From Verrucomicrobiales bacterium (GTDB lineage Bacteria; Verrucomicrobiota; Verrucomicrobiia; Verrucomicrobiales; Akkermansiaceae), in NCBI GenBank assembly GCA_002729295.1, contig PBTU01000123.1:1-22235 (forward strand): 22,235 nucleotides of DNA, in the 5' to 3' direction. A program made the translations under genes and the position numbers. Below the pieces are notes generated by a model. It worked only from the letters and a program-made list of their open reading frames with translations. It was not told the origin of the DNA and made no database searches. Below are positions 1 through 7,312 of this stretch, one piece after another; position 1 is the first letter of the stretch; each line of letters starts with the position of its first letter.

Positions 1-93
1 AATGAAGTAAAAGATGATCAGGATCAGGATCATCGGCATAAATGCTCCGAATCCGGATTGTCCGTCGGCAGCGAGGAGATGGTAGGTGTTCAT
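1..93 (-). CDS. yajC: Preprotein translocase subunit YajC (N-terminal part, runs off window)
   Basis: Thirty-one codons are visible from an ATG at 93 to the window edge. They encode a short polar N-terminus (MNTYHLLAADGQSG) followed by the start of a hydrophobic helix rich in Met, Ile, Leu and Phe that ends in FYFI. That is the beginning of the single transmembrane segment of YajC, the small accessory subunit of the SecDF-YajC complex at the Sec translocon. Its place 105 nt downstream of tgt on the same strand matches the widely conserved tgt-yajC(-secD-secF) order. The family's cytoplasmic RPQ-containing part lies outside the window. No Shine-Dalgarno sequence is obvious before the ATG. Confidence comes from helix pattern plus gene order. 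Confidence 0.8.
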   Translation of the reverse strand, partial: MNTYHLLAADGQSGFGAFMPMILILIIFYFI

Positions 94-198
94 ATAATTT
101 AGAGAAAGTCGTTCAATTCATGGCCTTGTTACGACCAGCAGTGAAGGGGAGGTAGAAATCAGGATTACTTGTGAAAAGCAATTCTAAACCGCGAGTTT

Positions 199-1338
199 TC
201 AAGGATTTGGTTTCGATTTCTTCGCGGTGTAGCGGGAGATAAAGTCGTTTTGGAACTCCCGAAAGCGCCCCTCCTCAATGGCGGAGCGGGTATTCTCCAT
301 TAATTTAAGGTAGAAATCAAGGTTATGGAAAGAAAGAACCCGTTGAGCGATAATCTCTCCCGCGCGAAAGCTGTGACGGAGAAAGGCTTTGGAAAAACGG
401 GCCACGTGAGGGCGGGCGTCCTCGCTGAGCGGGGAGACGTCGAATTCGAACTCCTTGTTTTTAATGTGAATCGGGCCGTCGGGCGTAAAGGCTTGCCCGT
501 GGCGGGCGCAGCGGGTCGGGTGAACGCAATCGAACATATCGACGCCCTGTCCGATCATTTCGAGAAGCTGGGTGGGGGTGCCGAGTCCCATGGCGTAGCG
601 CGGTTTGCCCTGAGGCAGAAATGGCTCGGCATTCTGAATCGCAGCGAACATTTCCTCTTCGGGCTCGCCCACGGAGACTCCACCGATGGCGTGTCCGTCG
701 AAATCGAGATCAGCAAGGGCTCTGGCGGACTTTTCCCGAAGATCAGGATACACGCTCCCTTGCACAATTCCGAAATGAAGCTGACGTCCCTCGCCGCTGG
801 TTGGTCTGTGTTCCTCAATCCAGGTCTTGCAGCGCTTGGCCCAGCGGGTGGTGAGATCGGTCGATTCTTCGGCATACTGCCGCTCGCACGGGTAGGGCGG
901 GCATTCGTCGAGAAGCATCGCGATATCGGAACCAAAGGTCGCTTGAATCTCCATGCTCTTCTCGGGACTCAGCATCATCTTGGAACCATCGAGGTGACTG
1001 CGAAATTCCACGCCGGCTTCGGCAATCTTACGGATCTTGGAAAGCGACCAGACCTGAAAGCCGCCCGAGTCTGTGAGCATGGGACCATCCCAAGTCGTAA
1101 AGCCGTGAAGTCCGCCGAGTTTCGCGATCACCTCAGTTCCGGGTCGCAACCAGAGGTGATAGGTGTTTCCTAGAATGATCTGCGCATCCATTGCATGAAG
1201 GTCCTCCGGATGAAGCGTCTTAACCGAGCCCTGTGTGCCGACAGGCATAAAGATAGGGGTTTCGATTACGCCGTGCGGCGTGGTGAGCCGTCCCCGACGG
1301 GCCTTGCAGTCGGGATCTGTAGAGAGAAGTTCGAACAT
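199..1338 (-). CDS. tgt: Queuine/preQ1 tRNA-guanine transglycosylase
   Basis: This 379-residue protein exchanges guanine at position 34 of GUN-anticodon tRNAs for preQ1, a step of queuosine synthesis. Family motifs are present: LTDSGGFQVWSL near residues 88-99 with the base-contacting Asp90, LDE at 143-145, the substrate Gln193 (IVQGS), GGVSVGE at 219-225, and MFDCVHPTR at 268-276 with the nucleophile Asp270. The length is normal for bacterial Tgt. The oddity is the C-terminal zinc site. Where the family has CxCxxC, this protein reads DARPHVA at 307-313, with no cysteine, although the later His338 (FHNL) remains. GGV also replaces the more common GGL. The ATG at 1338 gives the standard N-terminus, and yajC follows on the same strand. 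Its function as a Tgt is likely; metal binding is doubtful. Confidence 0.95.
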   Translation of the reverse strand: MFELLSTDPDCKARRGRLTTPHGVIETPIFMPVGTQGSVKTLHPEDLHAMDAQIILGNTYHLWLRPGTEVIAKLGGLHGFTTWDGPMLTDSGGFQVWSLSKIRKIAEAGVEFRSHLDGSKMMLSPEKSMEIQATFGSDIAMLLDECPPYPCERQYAEESTDLTTRWAKRCKTWIEEHRPTSGEGRQLHFGIVQGSVYPDLREKSARALADLDFDGHAIGGVSVGEPEEEMFAAIQNAEPFLPQGKPRYAMGLGTPTQLLEMIGQGVDMFDCVHPTRCARHGQAFTPDGPIHIKNKEFEFDVSPLSEDARPHVARFSKAFLRHSFRAGEIIAQRVLSFHNLDFYLKLMENTRSAIEEGRFREFQNDFISRYTAKKSKPNP

Positions 1339-1382
1339 CAGTGCTGGAGGTCTTGGTAGCCCAGCTGAACGAAATTGAACAT
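1338..1382 (-). other. Possible 14-codon upstream ORF overlapping the tgt start
   Basis: An ATG at 1382 opens a 14-residue reading frame (MFNFVQLGYQDLQH) whose TGA overlaps the tgt ATG as TGATG, an arrangement that could couple translation. The same frame stays open upstream for about 30 more codons without an ATG, GTG or early TTG, back to a TGA. This could be a leader peptide, a remnant of a decayed gene, or chance. Nothing in its composition resembles a known leader. Confidence 0.15.
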
Positions 1383-1736
1383 GGCTTTTCCCCTCAAATA
1401 TTGAAGAACGGTGGTTCTTAGCTTGAAATCTGCAGAAGATCGAAAAGCTTGGACGAGATCATCACTAATCGCGCCGGGGAAAGGTGATCACTGACTTGCA
1501 GGACCGCCACCACCTATTTGAGGGAGACATCTTTGCTTTTCGAGCAAGAACGGAACAGTTCAAACTCGATTCTTACCCTAGGAAGCATATTGGTTGGATT
1601 TTTGGCTAGGCACGGAGAAAAATCATTCAAAAGTGAAAGTTATTCACATTCCCCATCCCAATTAACGCTTGCTCCACATGGGGGGCTGGAATAGCCATTC
1701 AGGTAGGCCAAGTCGGTCTCAAACCACACTTAACTT
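1383..1736. other. Intergenic region between tgt and purH
   Basis: This stretch separates the divergent tgt and purH genes and must hold the purH promoter and probably the tgt promoter. I could not pick a convincing -35/-10 pair. The only structure seen is a loose inverted repeat, CCCCAT at 1651-1656 and ATGGGG at 1679-1684. It has a 22-nt loop and no T-tract, so it is not a terminator. No riboswitch consensus or RNA gene was recognised. The purH ATG at 1737 has no Shine-Dalgarno sequence before it. Confidence 0.4.
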
Positions 1737-3278
1737 ATGGCGATCTCACGTGCGCTCTTGTCTGTCTCCGATAAATCCGGATTAGTTGATTTTGCAAAGT
1801 CCTTGCATGAAGAACATGGGGTTGAACTTCTCTCGACCGGAGGCACGGCCGCCGCAATCCGCGAGGCTGGAATTCCCGTCACCGATGTTGCGGAATATAC
1901 TGGGGCGCCCGAGCTTTTTGAAGGCCGCCTTAAGACGCTTCATCCGAAGGTTCACGGGGGACTCTTGCAACGTCGTGACAGTGACGATCACATTTCTCAG
2001 GCCCGCAAACATGACATTCCCACCATCGATCTCGTTGTCGTGAATTTGTATCCCTTCGAACAAACAGTCGCCAAAGAAGGCGTCACTTTGGAGGAGGCGA
2101 TCGAGAATATTGATATCGGTGGGCCGTCGATGCTGCGCAGTGCTTCCAAGAATTATTCCGCAGTTACCGTGGTGACTGATCCCAAGGATTACACCCGCGT
2201 GCTTACGGAAATGGGGGAGCATGAGGGGGACACCACGCTTCGTCTTCGCGAAGAACTGGCAATTAAAGTTTTCCGACGCACCGCCGATTACGACGGCGCG
2301 ATTTCCAACTTCCTTGGCAAATGTGATCAAGGCACAGCTTGCAATGTTTCCATCAATCATCCGCTCGACCGAGAGTTGCGCTACGGGGACAATCCGCATC
2401 AGGCAGCGCGCCTTTATGGGGATTTTTCAGAATGCTTCACACAACTTCAGGGCAAGGAATTAAGCTACACCAACATCCTTGATATCGAAGCGGCCGCTGA
2501 TCTCATCCTCGACTACCGGCGTCCAACGGTAGGAATTCTCAAGCACACCAATCCTTGCGGAGTGGGACAAGATGAGGACCTCCGCGCAGCATGGCAGAAG
2601 GCATTTGAAACCGACCGTCAGGCTCCATTTGGCGGCGTGATTGTTTGCAATCGTCCTATCACCGAAGACCTCGCACGGGTTATTTCAGAAATCTTTACCG
2701 ACGTTATCATCGCGCCTGATTACGAACCCGACGCCCGGGCTATTTTGCAGAAGAAGAAAAACCTGCGCCTCATGAAACTCGAGGAGGGCTATGAGAATCA
2801 TCGCAAGGCACCGATCATACGTTCATCACCGGCTGGCCTCATGATAATGGATAAAGACCACGCCGTGATGGGTCTGGAGGATCTTGAATCCAAAGTGGTT
2901 ACCAAACGTCCACCGTCCGAAGCAGAAATGATGGCGATGCGCTTTGCCTGGCGTGTGGTGAAGCACGTGAAATCCAACGCGATTGTCTTTGGCTCAACTG
3001 ATCGCACCTTGGGAATCGGAGCCGGACAAATGAGCCGGATTGACTCCTCGCGGATCGCCGTTTGGAAAGCAGAAGAAGCGGGGCTTTCGCTCAAAGGGAG
3101 CGTCATCGCGTCAGACGCCATGTTCCCATTCGCTGACGGCCTTGATGCGGCGATCAAAGCAGGAGCCACAGCGTGTGTTCAACCCGGAGGCTCTATCCGT
3201 GATGAGGAAGTAATCGCCGCAGCCGACGCAGCTGGAATCGCGATGGTCTTCACGGGCCACCGCCACTTTAAGCACTAA
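1737..3278 (+). CDS. purH: Bifunctional AICAR formyltransferase / IMP cyclohydrolase
   Basis: This 513-residue protein catalyses the last two steps of de novo IMP synthesis: formylation of AICAR with 10-formyl-tetrahydrofolate, then ring closure. The N-terminal MGS-like cyclohydrolase domain shows SVSDKSG (9-15), STGGT (33-37), KTLHPKVHGG (66-75) and ENIDIGGPSM (123-132). The transformylase domain shows RYGDNPHQ (215-222), KHTNPCG (269-275), which carries the catalytic Lys-His pair, and PFGG (297-300). It ends with QPGGSIRDEEVI and TGHRHFKH, the typical C-terminus. Length is normal and no motif is broken. It is the first gene of a plus-strand cluster, and pdxJ begins 8 nt after its stop. Another purine gene, purD, lies about 10 kb away on the other strand. 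Confidence 0.98.
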   Translation: MAISRALLSVSDKSGLVDFAKSLHEEHGVELLSTGGTAAAIREAGIPVTDVAEYTGAPELFEGRLKTLHPKVHGGLLQRRDSDDHISQARKHDIPTIDLVVVNLYPFEQTVAKEGVTLEEAIENIDIGGPSMLRSASKNYSAVTVVTDPKDYTRVLTEMGEHEGDTTLRLREELAIKVFRRTADYDGAISNFLGKCDQGTACNVSINHPLDRELRYGDNPHQAARLYGDFSECFTQLQGKELSYTNILDIEAAADLILDYRRPTVGILKHTNPCGVGQDEDLRAAWQKAFETDRQAPFGGVIVCNRPITEDLARVISEIFTDVIIAPDYEPDARAILQKKKNLRLMKLEEGYENHRKAPIIRSSPAGLMIMDKDHAVMGLEDLESKVVTKRPPSEAEMMAMRFAWRVVKHVKSNAIVFGSTDRTLGIGAGQMSRIDSSRIAVWKAEEAGLSLKGSVIASDAMFPFADGLDAAIKAGATACVQPGGSIRDEEVIAAADAAGIAMVFTGHRHFKH

Positions 3279-3286
3279 ATTCAGCC

Positions 3287-4042
3287 ATGTCCTTGCTCCT
3301 CGGCGTCAATATTGACCACGTAGCCACGCTGCGGCAGGCCCGATATGCCTTGAATCCCGATGCGATCATCGTGGAACCGTCGGTTTTAGAGGCTGCGCGG
3401 GAGGCAAAAGCGGGCGGGGCAGACTCTATTACGATCCACGTCCGGGAGGACCGCCGACACATGCAGGACGCCGACGCATGGGAAATCCGACGTGAAATCG
3501 ACCTTCCAATGAATCTCGAAATGGCGAACACGCGGGAAATGCGTAATTTCGCCTGCGAGCTGAACCCGGACTTCGTATGCATTGTGCCAGAGAGCCGCGA
3601 GGAAATCACGACTGAGGGTGGGCTCAATGTCACGGGGCATCTTGAGTCACTGAGGGAAACGATTTCAATCGTTCAGGCAGCCGGGAGCAAGGTGAGTCTG
3701 TTTATCGATCCCGAGCCGGATCAAATCCGCGCGAGCGCTCAATTGGGAACTGAAATGATTGAATTACACACCGGAGCTTTTGCTTTGAGCACCGGCGAGG
3801 AGCACCTGGCCGAACTTAAGCGACTCCAAAGCGGAGCAGAGCTCGGAAATTCACTTGGATTACAAGTAAATGCAGGGCATGGTATTCATCTTGAAAATCT
3901 TAGTGAGGTTTTTGCCGTAAAATACTTAAAAGAGCTCAACGTCGGCCATACCTTGGTATCCAAGGCAATTTTTATTGGATTTCGTGAAGCAGTACAGGAG
4001 ATGCGAAATGCCATGAACCAGTATTCGGGACTCAACGAATAA
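3287..4042 (+). CDS. pdxJ: Pyridoxine 5'-phosphate synthase
   Basis: PdxJ (251 residues) condenses 1-deoxy-D-xylulose 5-phosphate with 3-amino-2-oxopropyl phosphate to make pyridoxine 5'-phosphate, in the DXP-dependent vitamin B6 route. The TIM-barrel family blocks occur in order: VNIDHVATLRQAR at the N-terminus, TIHVREDRRHM, MNLEMA, CIVPESREEITTEGGL, SLFIDPEPDQ, IELHTGAFA, VNAGHGIHLENL and ELNVGHTLVSKAI near the end. Length is standard. The ATG at 3287 lies 8 nt after purH, and acpS starts one base after its stop codon, so translation of the three genes is probably coupled. The pdxJ-acpS pairing is also known from Gammaproteobacteria, which supports both calls. Confidence 0.97.
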   Translation: MSLLLGVNIDHVATLRQARYALNPDAIIVEPSVLEAAREAKAGGADSITIHVREDRRHMQDADAWEIRREIDLPMNLEMANTREMRNFACELNPDFVCIVPESREEITTEGGLNVTGHLESLRETISIVQAAGSKVSLFIDPEPDQIRASAQLGTEMIELHTGAFALSTGEEHLAELKRLQSGAELGNSLGLQVNAGHGIHLENLSEVFAVKYLKELNVGHTLVSKAIFIGFREAVQEMRNAMNQYSGLNE

Positions 4043-4043
4043 G

Positions 4044-4427
4044 ATGAAGGTGATCGGAATCGGCATCGATGTGGTAGAAGTCGATCGAATAAAGTCCTCG
4101 GTGGAGGAATTTTCAGAACGGTTTCTGAATCGCGTATTCACAAAGTCAGAACAGGAATACTGTCACAAGCAAAAGATGCCTGAACTACATCTGGCGGCGA
4201 GGTTCGCCGCAAAAGAAGCGGTCGCGAAAGCATTTGGAACCGGAATCGGTACAGAACTTGGCTGGTTGGACATGGAAATCCTCAGAAAAGAATCAGGGGA
4301 GCCTGAAGTTCAATTGCGTGGAGACGCGAAAGAATACGCGAGGCAACGGAGAGTTAAGCAAATCATGGTGAGCCTTACACACGCCAAACAATATGCAGCC
4401 GCGAATGCAGTGATTCTGGGAACCTGA
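4044..4427 (+). CDS. acpS: Holo-[acyl-carrier-protein] synthase
   Basis: AcpS (127 residues) transfers 4'-phosphopantetheine from coenzyme A to the serine of acyl carrier protein, activating it for fatty acid synthesis. It shows the two magnesium-binding blocks of the family: IGIDVVEVDRI near the N-terminus, with Asp9, and RFAAKEAVAKAFGTGIG around 53-69, with Lys57 and Glu58. The C-terminal VSLTHAKQYAAANAVI matches the family's VSxSH block with small changes. The start lies one base after the pdxJ stop. A small stem with arms 4434-4438 and 4446-4450 follows the gene, and the sequence after it is only mildly T-rich, so a terminator there is uncertain. Confidence 0.96.
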   Translation: MKVIGIGIDVVEVDRIKSSVEEFSERFLNRVFTKSEQEYCHKQKMPELHLAARFAAKEAVAKAFGTGIGTELGWLDMEILRKESGEPEVQLRGDAKEYARQRRVKQIMVSLTHAKQYAAANAVILGT

Positions 4428-4587
4428 GCGAGCGAGTGGGCCAGTCACTCCATTTCTTTACTCCGTATTACATATATTGTGTGAAGTTATTAAGGCGGTA
4501 GAGATCTCAACGATTGTTAAAGGCTTATCAGGATCTCCTGTAAGTTCGCGCTTTTCGGATTGAGCCTCTTCACTCAGTCTCCCGGCC

Positions 4588-5979
4588 GTGTCAGAAGACT
4601 TGTTAGAACTCCTACAAAACGCTGAATCGGCAATCTCCGACCGTGACAGCGATTTGACGCGTTCTCTTTGTGAAGCTCTTCATCCAGCCGACTTGGCTGA
4701 GCTTTACGAGGATCAGGACGCAGATACCCGGAGCTTCTTGGTTGATACACTCGGTAGCGAGGCCTTCACCGAAGTTCTCGCAGAAATCCCTGATACTCTC
4801 GTTGAGGAAACGCTCGACCAGTTCCAGCCCGACGAACAAAGGGAAATGCTCGAGGCGATCCCTGACGATGACCTGGTCGACATTCTTCAGGACGTCAGCG
4901 AATCCAAGCGAAAGGATTTCATCGAGTTGCTCGACGAAGAGCAACAAGACAACACCCGGACACTTTTGCGCTATGGCGAAGACACCGCTGGTGGCCGTAT
5001 GACGACCCAAGTCGCCAAGATTCGCGAAACCATGACGGTCAAGGATGTCATCGATCATTTACGGCCCGATCTTGAATCCACCGAGACCATGGCCCGGATT
5101 TTTGTGGTCGATAAAAATGAACGCCTCATCGGTAAAATTCGCCTCCGCGATTTAGCCTTCAATCCCTGGAACACGCTTATTCGTGATATCCTAACCGAAG
5201 ACGACCAAAGCATTCTCGCCTCAGCCGACCAGGAAGAAGCGGCCAATATGCTTTCTCGTTACGACCTAGTTTTACTGCCTGTCGTTGACGAATCGAACCG
5301 ACTTCTCGGAGTGATCACCGCCGATGATGCGATTGAGATTATCGAGGAAGAATCCACCGAGGACATGGAGAAAGCTGCCGGAATTTCCGGAGAGCGATCC
5401 GAAGAGAGTTACTTAAACACAGCGCTTTACACGCATTTTCGCCGTCGTGCCGGCTGGCTCTTAATCCTAGCGCTTTTGGCCATTCTTTCGGGATTTGTCA
5501 TGATGCGTTTCGAGCAGACCCTGATCGACGTTTATCTTTTATCCCTGTTCCTGCCCATGGTCGTGGCAGCTGGCGGAAATACTGGTGGTCAGGCCTCAAC
5601 GATGGTGATTCGTGCCATGGCCCTCGGTGAACTCGACCGCGAAGACACTGGACGTGTCATCTGGAAAGAATTGCGTTTAGGTATTCTCTTGGGTGGACTT
5701 TTGGCGGTGTCTATCGGAATTGTGGCCGTTTTCGGACCGCCGGTCTTTGGTTTTAGTCTGCCCGGTGAGATCAGCTTCGCGAAATTTGGACTTACCGTGG
5801 CGATCGCTCTCGGCGCACAAGTCGCAACCTCGACGGTGATTGGTGCGATGCTGCCTATTGGAGCCCGCTCTATTAAGCTCGATCCCGCCGTCATTGCAGC
5901 GCCGGCTATTACTACAACGGTAGATGTTTCAGGAATGGTGATTTATTTTACCGTCGCTCGCAGTATTCTAAGCCTCTAA
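4588..5979 (+). CDS. mgtE: MgtE-type magnesium transporter
   Basis: This 463-residue inner-membrane Mg2+ channel has the full MgtE layout. An acidic helical N domain (about 1-130) ends in the EDTAGGRMTT motif (131-140). Two CBS domains follow (about 141-255), then a linker helix and five membrane helices from about 288. The signature FLPMVVAAGGNTGGQAS (321-337) and DPAVIAAPAITTTVDVSG (432-449) are intact. Asp432 corresponds to the pore aspartate of the Thermus thermophilus protein. Translation starts at a GTG; the family N-terminus fits and no ATG is nearby. In the family, the N and CBS domains sense cytosolic Mg2+ and close the pore. The 160-nt leader contains no M-box that I can recognise. 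A DUF3500 gene begins 11 nt downstream. Confidence 0.97.
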   Translation: MSEDLLELLQNAESAISDRDSDLTRSLCEALHPADLAELYEDQDADTRSFLVDTLGSEAFTEVLAEIPDTLVEETLDQFQPDEQREMLEAIPDDDLVDILQDVSESKRKDFIELLDEEQQDNTRTLLRYGEDTAGGRMTTQVAKIRETMTVKDVIDHLRPDLESTETMARIFVVDKNERLIGKIRLRDLAFNPWNTLIRDILTEDDQSILASADQEEAANMLSRYDLVLLPVVDESNRLLGVITADDAIEIIEEESTEDMEKAAGISGERSEESYLNTALYTHFRRRAGWLLILALLAILSGFVMMRFEQTLIDVYLLSLFLPMVVAAGGNTGGQASTMVIRAMALGELDREDTGRVIWKELRLGILLGGLLAVSIGIVAVFGPPVFGFSLPGEISFAKFGLTVAIALGAQVATSTVIGAMLPIGARSIKLDPAVIAAPAITTTVDVSGMVIYFTVARSILSL

Positions 5980-5990
5980 CCTTTAATCAC

Positions 5991-7007
5991 ATGAAATTAC
6001 CACTGATATTAGCACTAACCGTCGCGAGCAGCTTCGCGCACGAAGGTCATCTGAGCGATGCCGCCGAAGATATGGAGAATGCCGCAACAGGATTTCTTTC
6101 CACTTTGAATGACGCCCAAAAGAAACAAGCGACTTTCGAATTCAACAACGGAGAGCGCCAAAATTGGCATTTTATCCCAATGAATGACCGCAAAGGCATA
6201 CGCTTCGGCACGCTGCGTCCGCATCAACAACATCTCGCATTCGGACTGTTGGGAACTGGTTTAACCCAGAAAGGACTTCTGACCGCGACCCAAATCATGA
6301 CTCTCGAACAAGTTCTTGCTGACCGCGGCGAAGATCCCGAAAAACGAAATGCCGAGAAATACTTTATCGCTATTTTCGGAGATCCTACTGGGGAGAAACC
6401 CTGGGGCTGGCGTTTTGAAGGACACCACTTGTCACTGAACTTCACTCTCGCCGGCGACAAGGTTCTCGGAATGCCAGCATTCTTTGGAACAAATCCTGCC
6501 GAGCTTAAGAAAGGTCCCATGAAGGGAATGCGTCCGCTCGGAGCGGTCGAAGATCTCGCCCGCTCTTTCGCCAAATCCTTGATCGAAACGCAACTCTCGC
6601 CGGTTTTTTCAAAAAAGCCTCCGACAGAAATTCTTACTGCGCAAGATAGCGTGGCTAAGGCTCAGAAAGAAGCCGGAGTGAGCACCTCGAAATTTGACGG
6701 TGAGCAAATGAAACGCCTCTATGGAATCATCGAAGCAGTCGCGAGCCTTAAGCGCCAGGAGCTCACCAACAATGCGCTTCGCAAAATCTACACCGTTCAG
6801 CGTAAAAATATGCATTTCGCCTGGGGTGGTTCATTAAAGCGCGGCGAGGCGCATTATTTCCGAATTCAAGGACCGGATTTCCTGATTGAATACGCCAACA
6901 CCCAAAACGATGCCAACCACGCGCATCTGGTTTGGCGTGATCTCAAAAATGACTTCGGACGCGATTTGCTCCGCAAGCATTACGCTGAAAATCACAAAGA
7001 GAAATAG
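5991..7007 (+). CDS. Secreted DUF3500 family protein, function unknown
   Basis: This 338-residue protein begins with a short Sec-type signal (MKLPLILALTVASSFA, likely cleaved near residue 16, before HEGH). The mature part matches my memory of DUF3500: NWHFIPMNDRKGIRFG, a long helical middle, GEKPWGWRFEGHHLSLNFT, and near the end HAHLVWRDLKNDFGRDLL. Several conserved His, Trp and Asp residues in these blocks could bind a metal or ligand, but no activity is established that I know of. The gene lies 11 nt after mgtE and is probably co-transcribed with it, so a link to divalent metals is possible but unproven. A terminator hairpin follows about 70 nt downstream. The family call is from pattern recognition; the function is left open. 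Confidence 0.85.
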   Translation: MKLPLILALTVASSFAHEGHLSDAAEDMENAATGFLSTLNDAQKKQATFEFNNGERQNWHFIPMNDRKGIRFGTLRPHQQHLAFGLLGTGLTQKGLLTATQIMTLEQVLADRGEDPEKRNAEKYFIAIFGDPTGEKPWGWRFEGHHLSLNFTLAGDKVLGMPAFFGTNPAELKKGPMKGMRPLGAVEDLARSFAKSLIETQLSPVFSKKPPTEILTAQDSVAKAQKEAGVSTSKFDGEQMKRLYGIIEAVASLKRQELTNNALRKIYTVQRKNMHFAWGGSLKRGEAHYFRIQGPDFLIEYANTQNDANHAHLVWRDLKNDFGRDLLRKHYAENHKEK

Positions 7008-7079
7008 TCGCCTACCCGATAAAGAGATACGGTTCCTAACCGAAATTGCGTTTTTTGATTCTCCTGCTTGCTGATGATT

Positions 7080-7105
7080 TTCTCCAGCTTCGGGAGAATT
7101 TTTTT
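7080..7105 (+). terminator. Rho-independent terminator after the DUF3500 gene
   Basis: TTCTCC (7080-7085) pairs with GGAGAA (7093-7098) across a 7-nt loop and is followed directly by seven T residues (7099-7105). It is oriented to end the mgtE-DUF3500 transcript. A second, weaker stem with arms CGGTT (7030-7034) and AACCG (7038-7042), and a T6 run at 7051-7056, lies between it and the gene. Confidence 0.65.
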
Positions 7106-7135
7106 CCAACGGCGGTATTGCTTTCGACCGTTATC

Positions 7136-7303
7136 TCAACTCCACTGGCACGAGTCACAGAAACAAGATGCGGAAGCAAGGGGGACTATGAGTCCGAGAC
7201 AGATCACGAGCAGAGCGATCAATACACGTCTCCCCCACTCTCCTGTCTTGTCCCGTATCTTCCTCGACTTGAAAAGCTTCTTCCTCTTTGTATATGACGA
7301 CAC
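7136..7303 (-). CDS. Possible small single-pass membrane protein (55 aa), unrecognised
   Basis: This ORF starts at a GTG 9 nt after the mutL stop codon, in the same frame as mutL, and runs 55 codons to a TGA. It encodes a basic N-terminus rich in Lys and Arg (about 1-26), then one clear hydrophobic helix (RRVLIALLVICLGLIVPLA, about 25-43), then a short Cys-rich tail, SASCFCDSCQWS, with three cysteines. The positive-inside pattern and clean helix look protein-like. It could be a real small inner-membrane protein co-transcribed with mutL, or a chance frame. I know no matching family. It fills most of the 305-nt gap between the convergent DUF3500 and mutL genes. Confidence 0.4.
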   Translation of the reverse strand: MSSYTKRKKLFKSRKIRDKTGEWGRRVLIALLVICLGLIVPLASASCFCDSCQWS

Positions 7304-7312
7304 AAACAGAGA

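Noticed and set aside
325..1173. Long plus-strand open frame (282 codons) opposite tgt
   Set aside because: It lies entirely antisense to an intact, motif-complete tgt. Its translation shows no domain and is explained by the codon bias of the opposite strand.
4428..4587. Magnesium riboswitch (M-box) before mgtE
   Set aside because: The gap is short and I could not find the conserved M-box helices or a terminator before the GTG.
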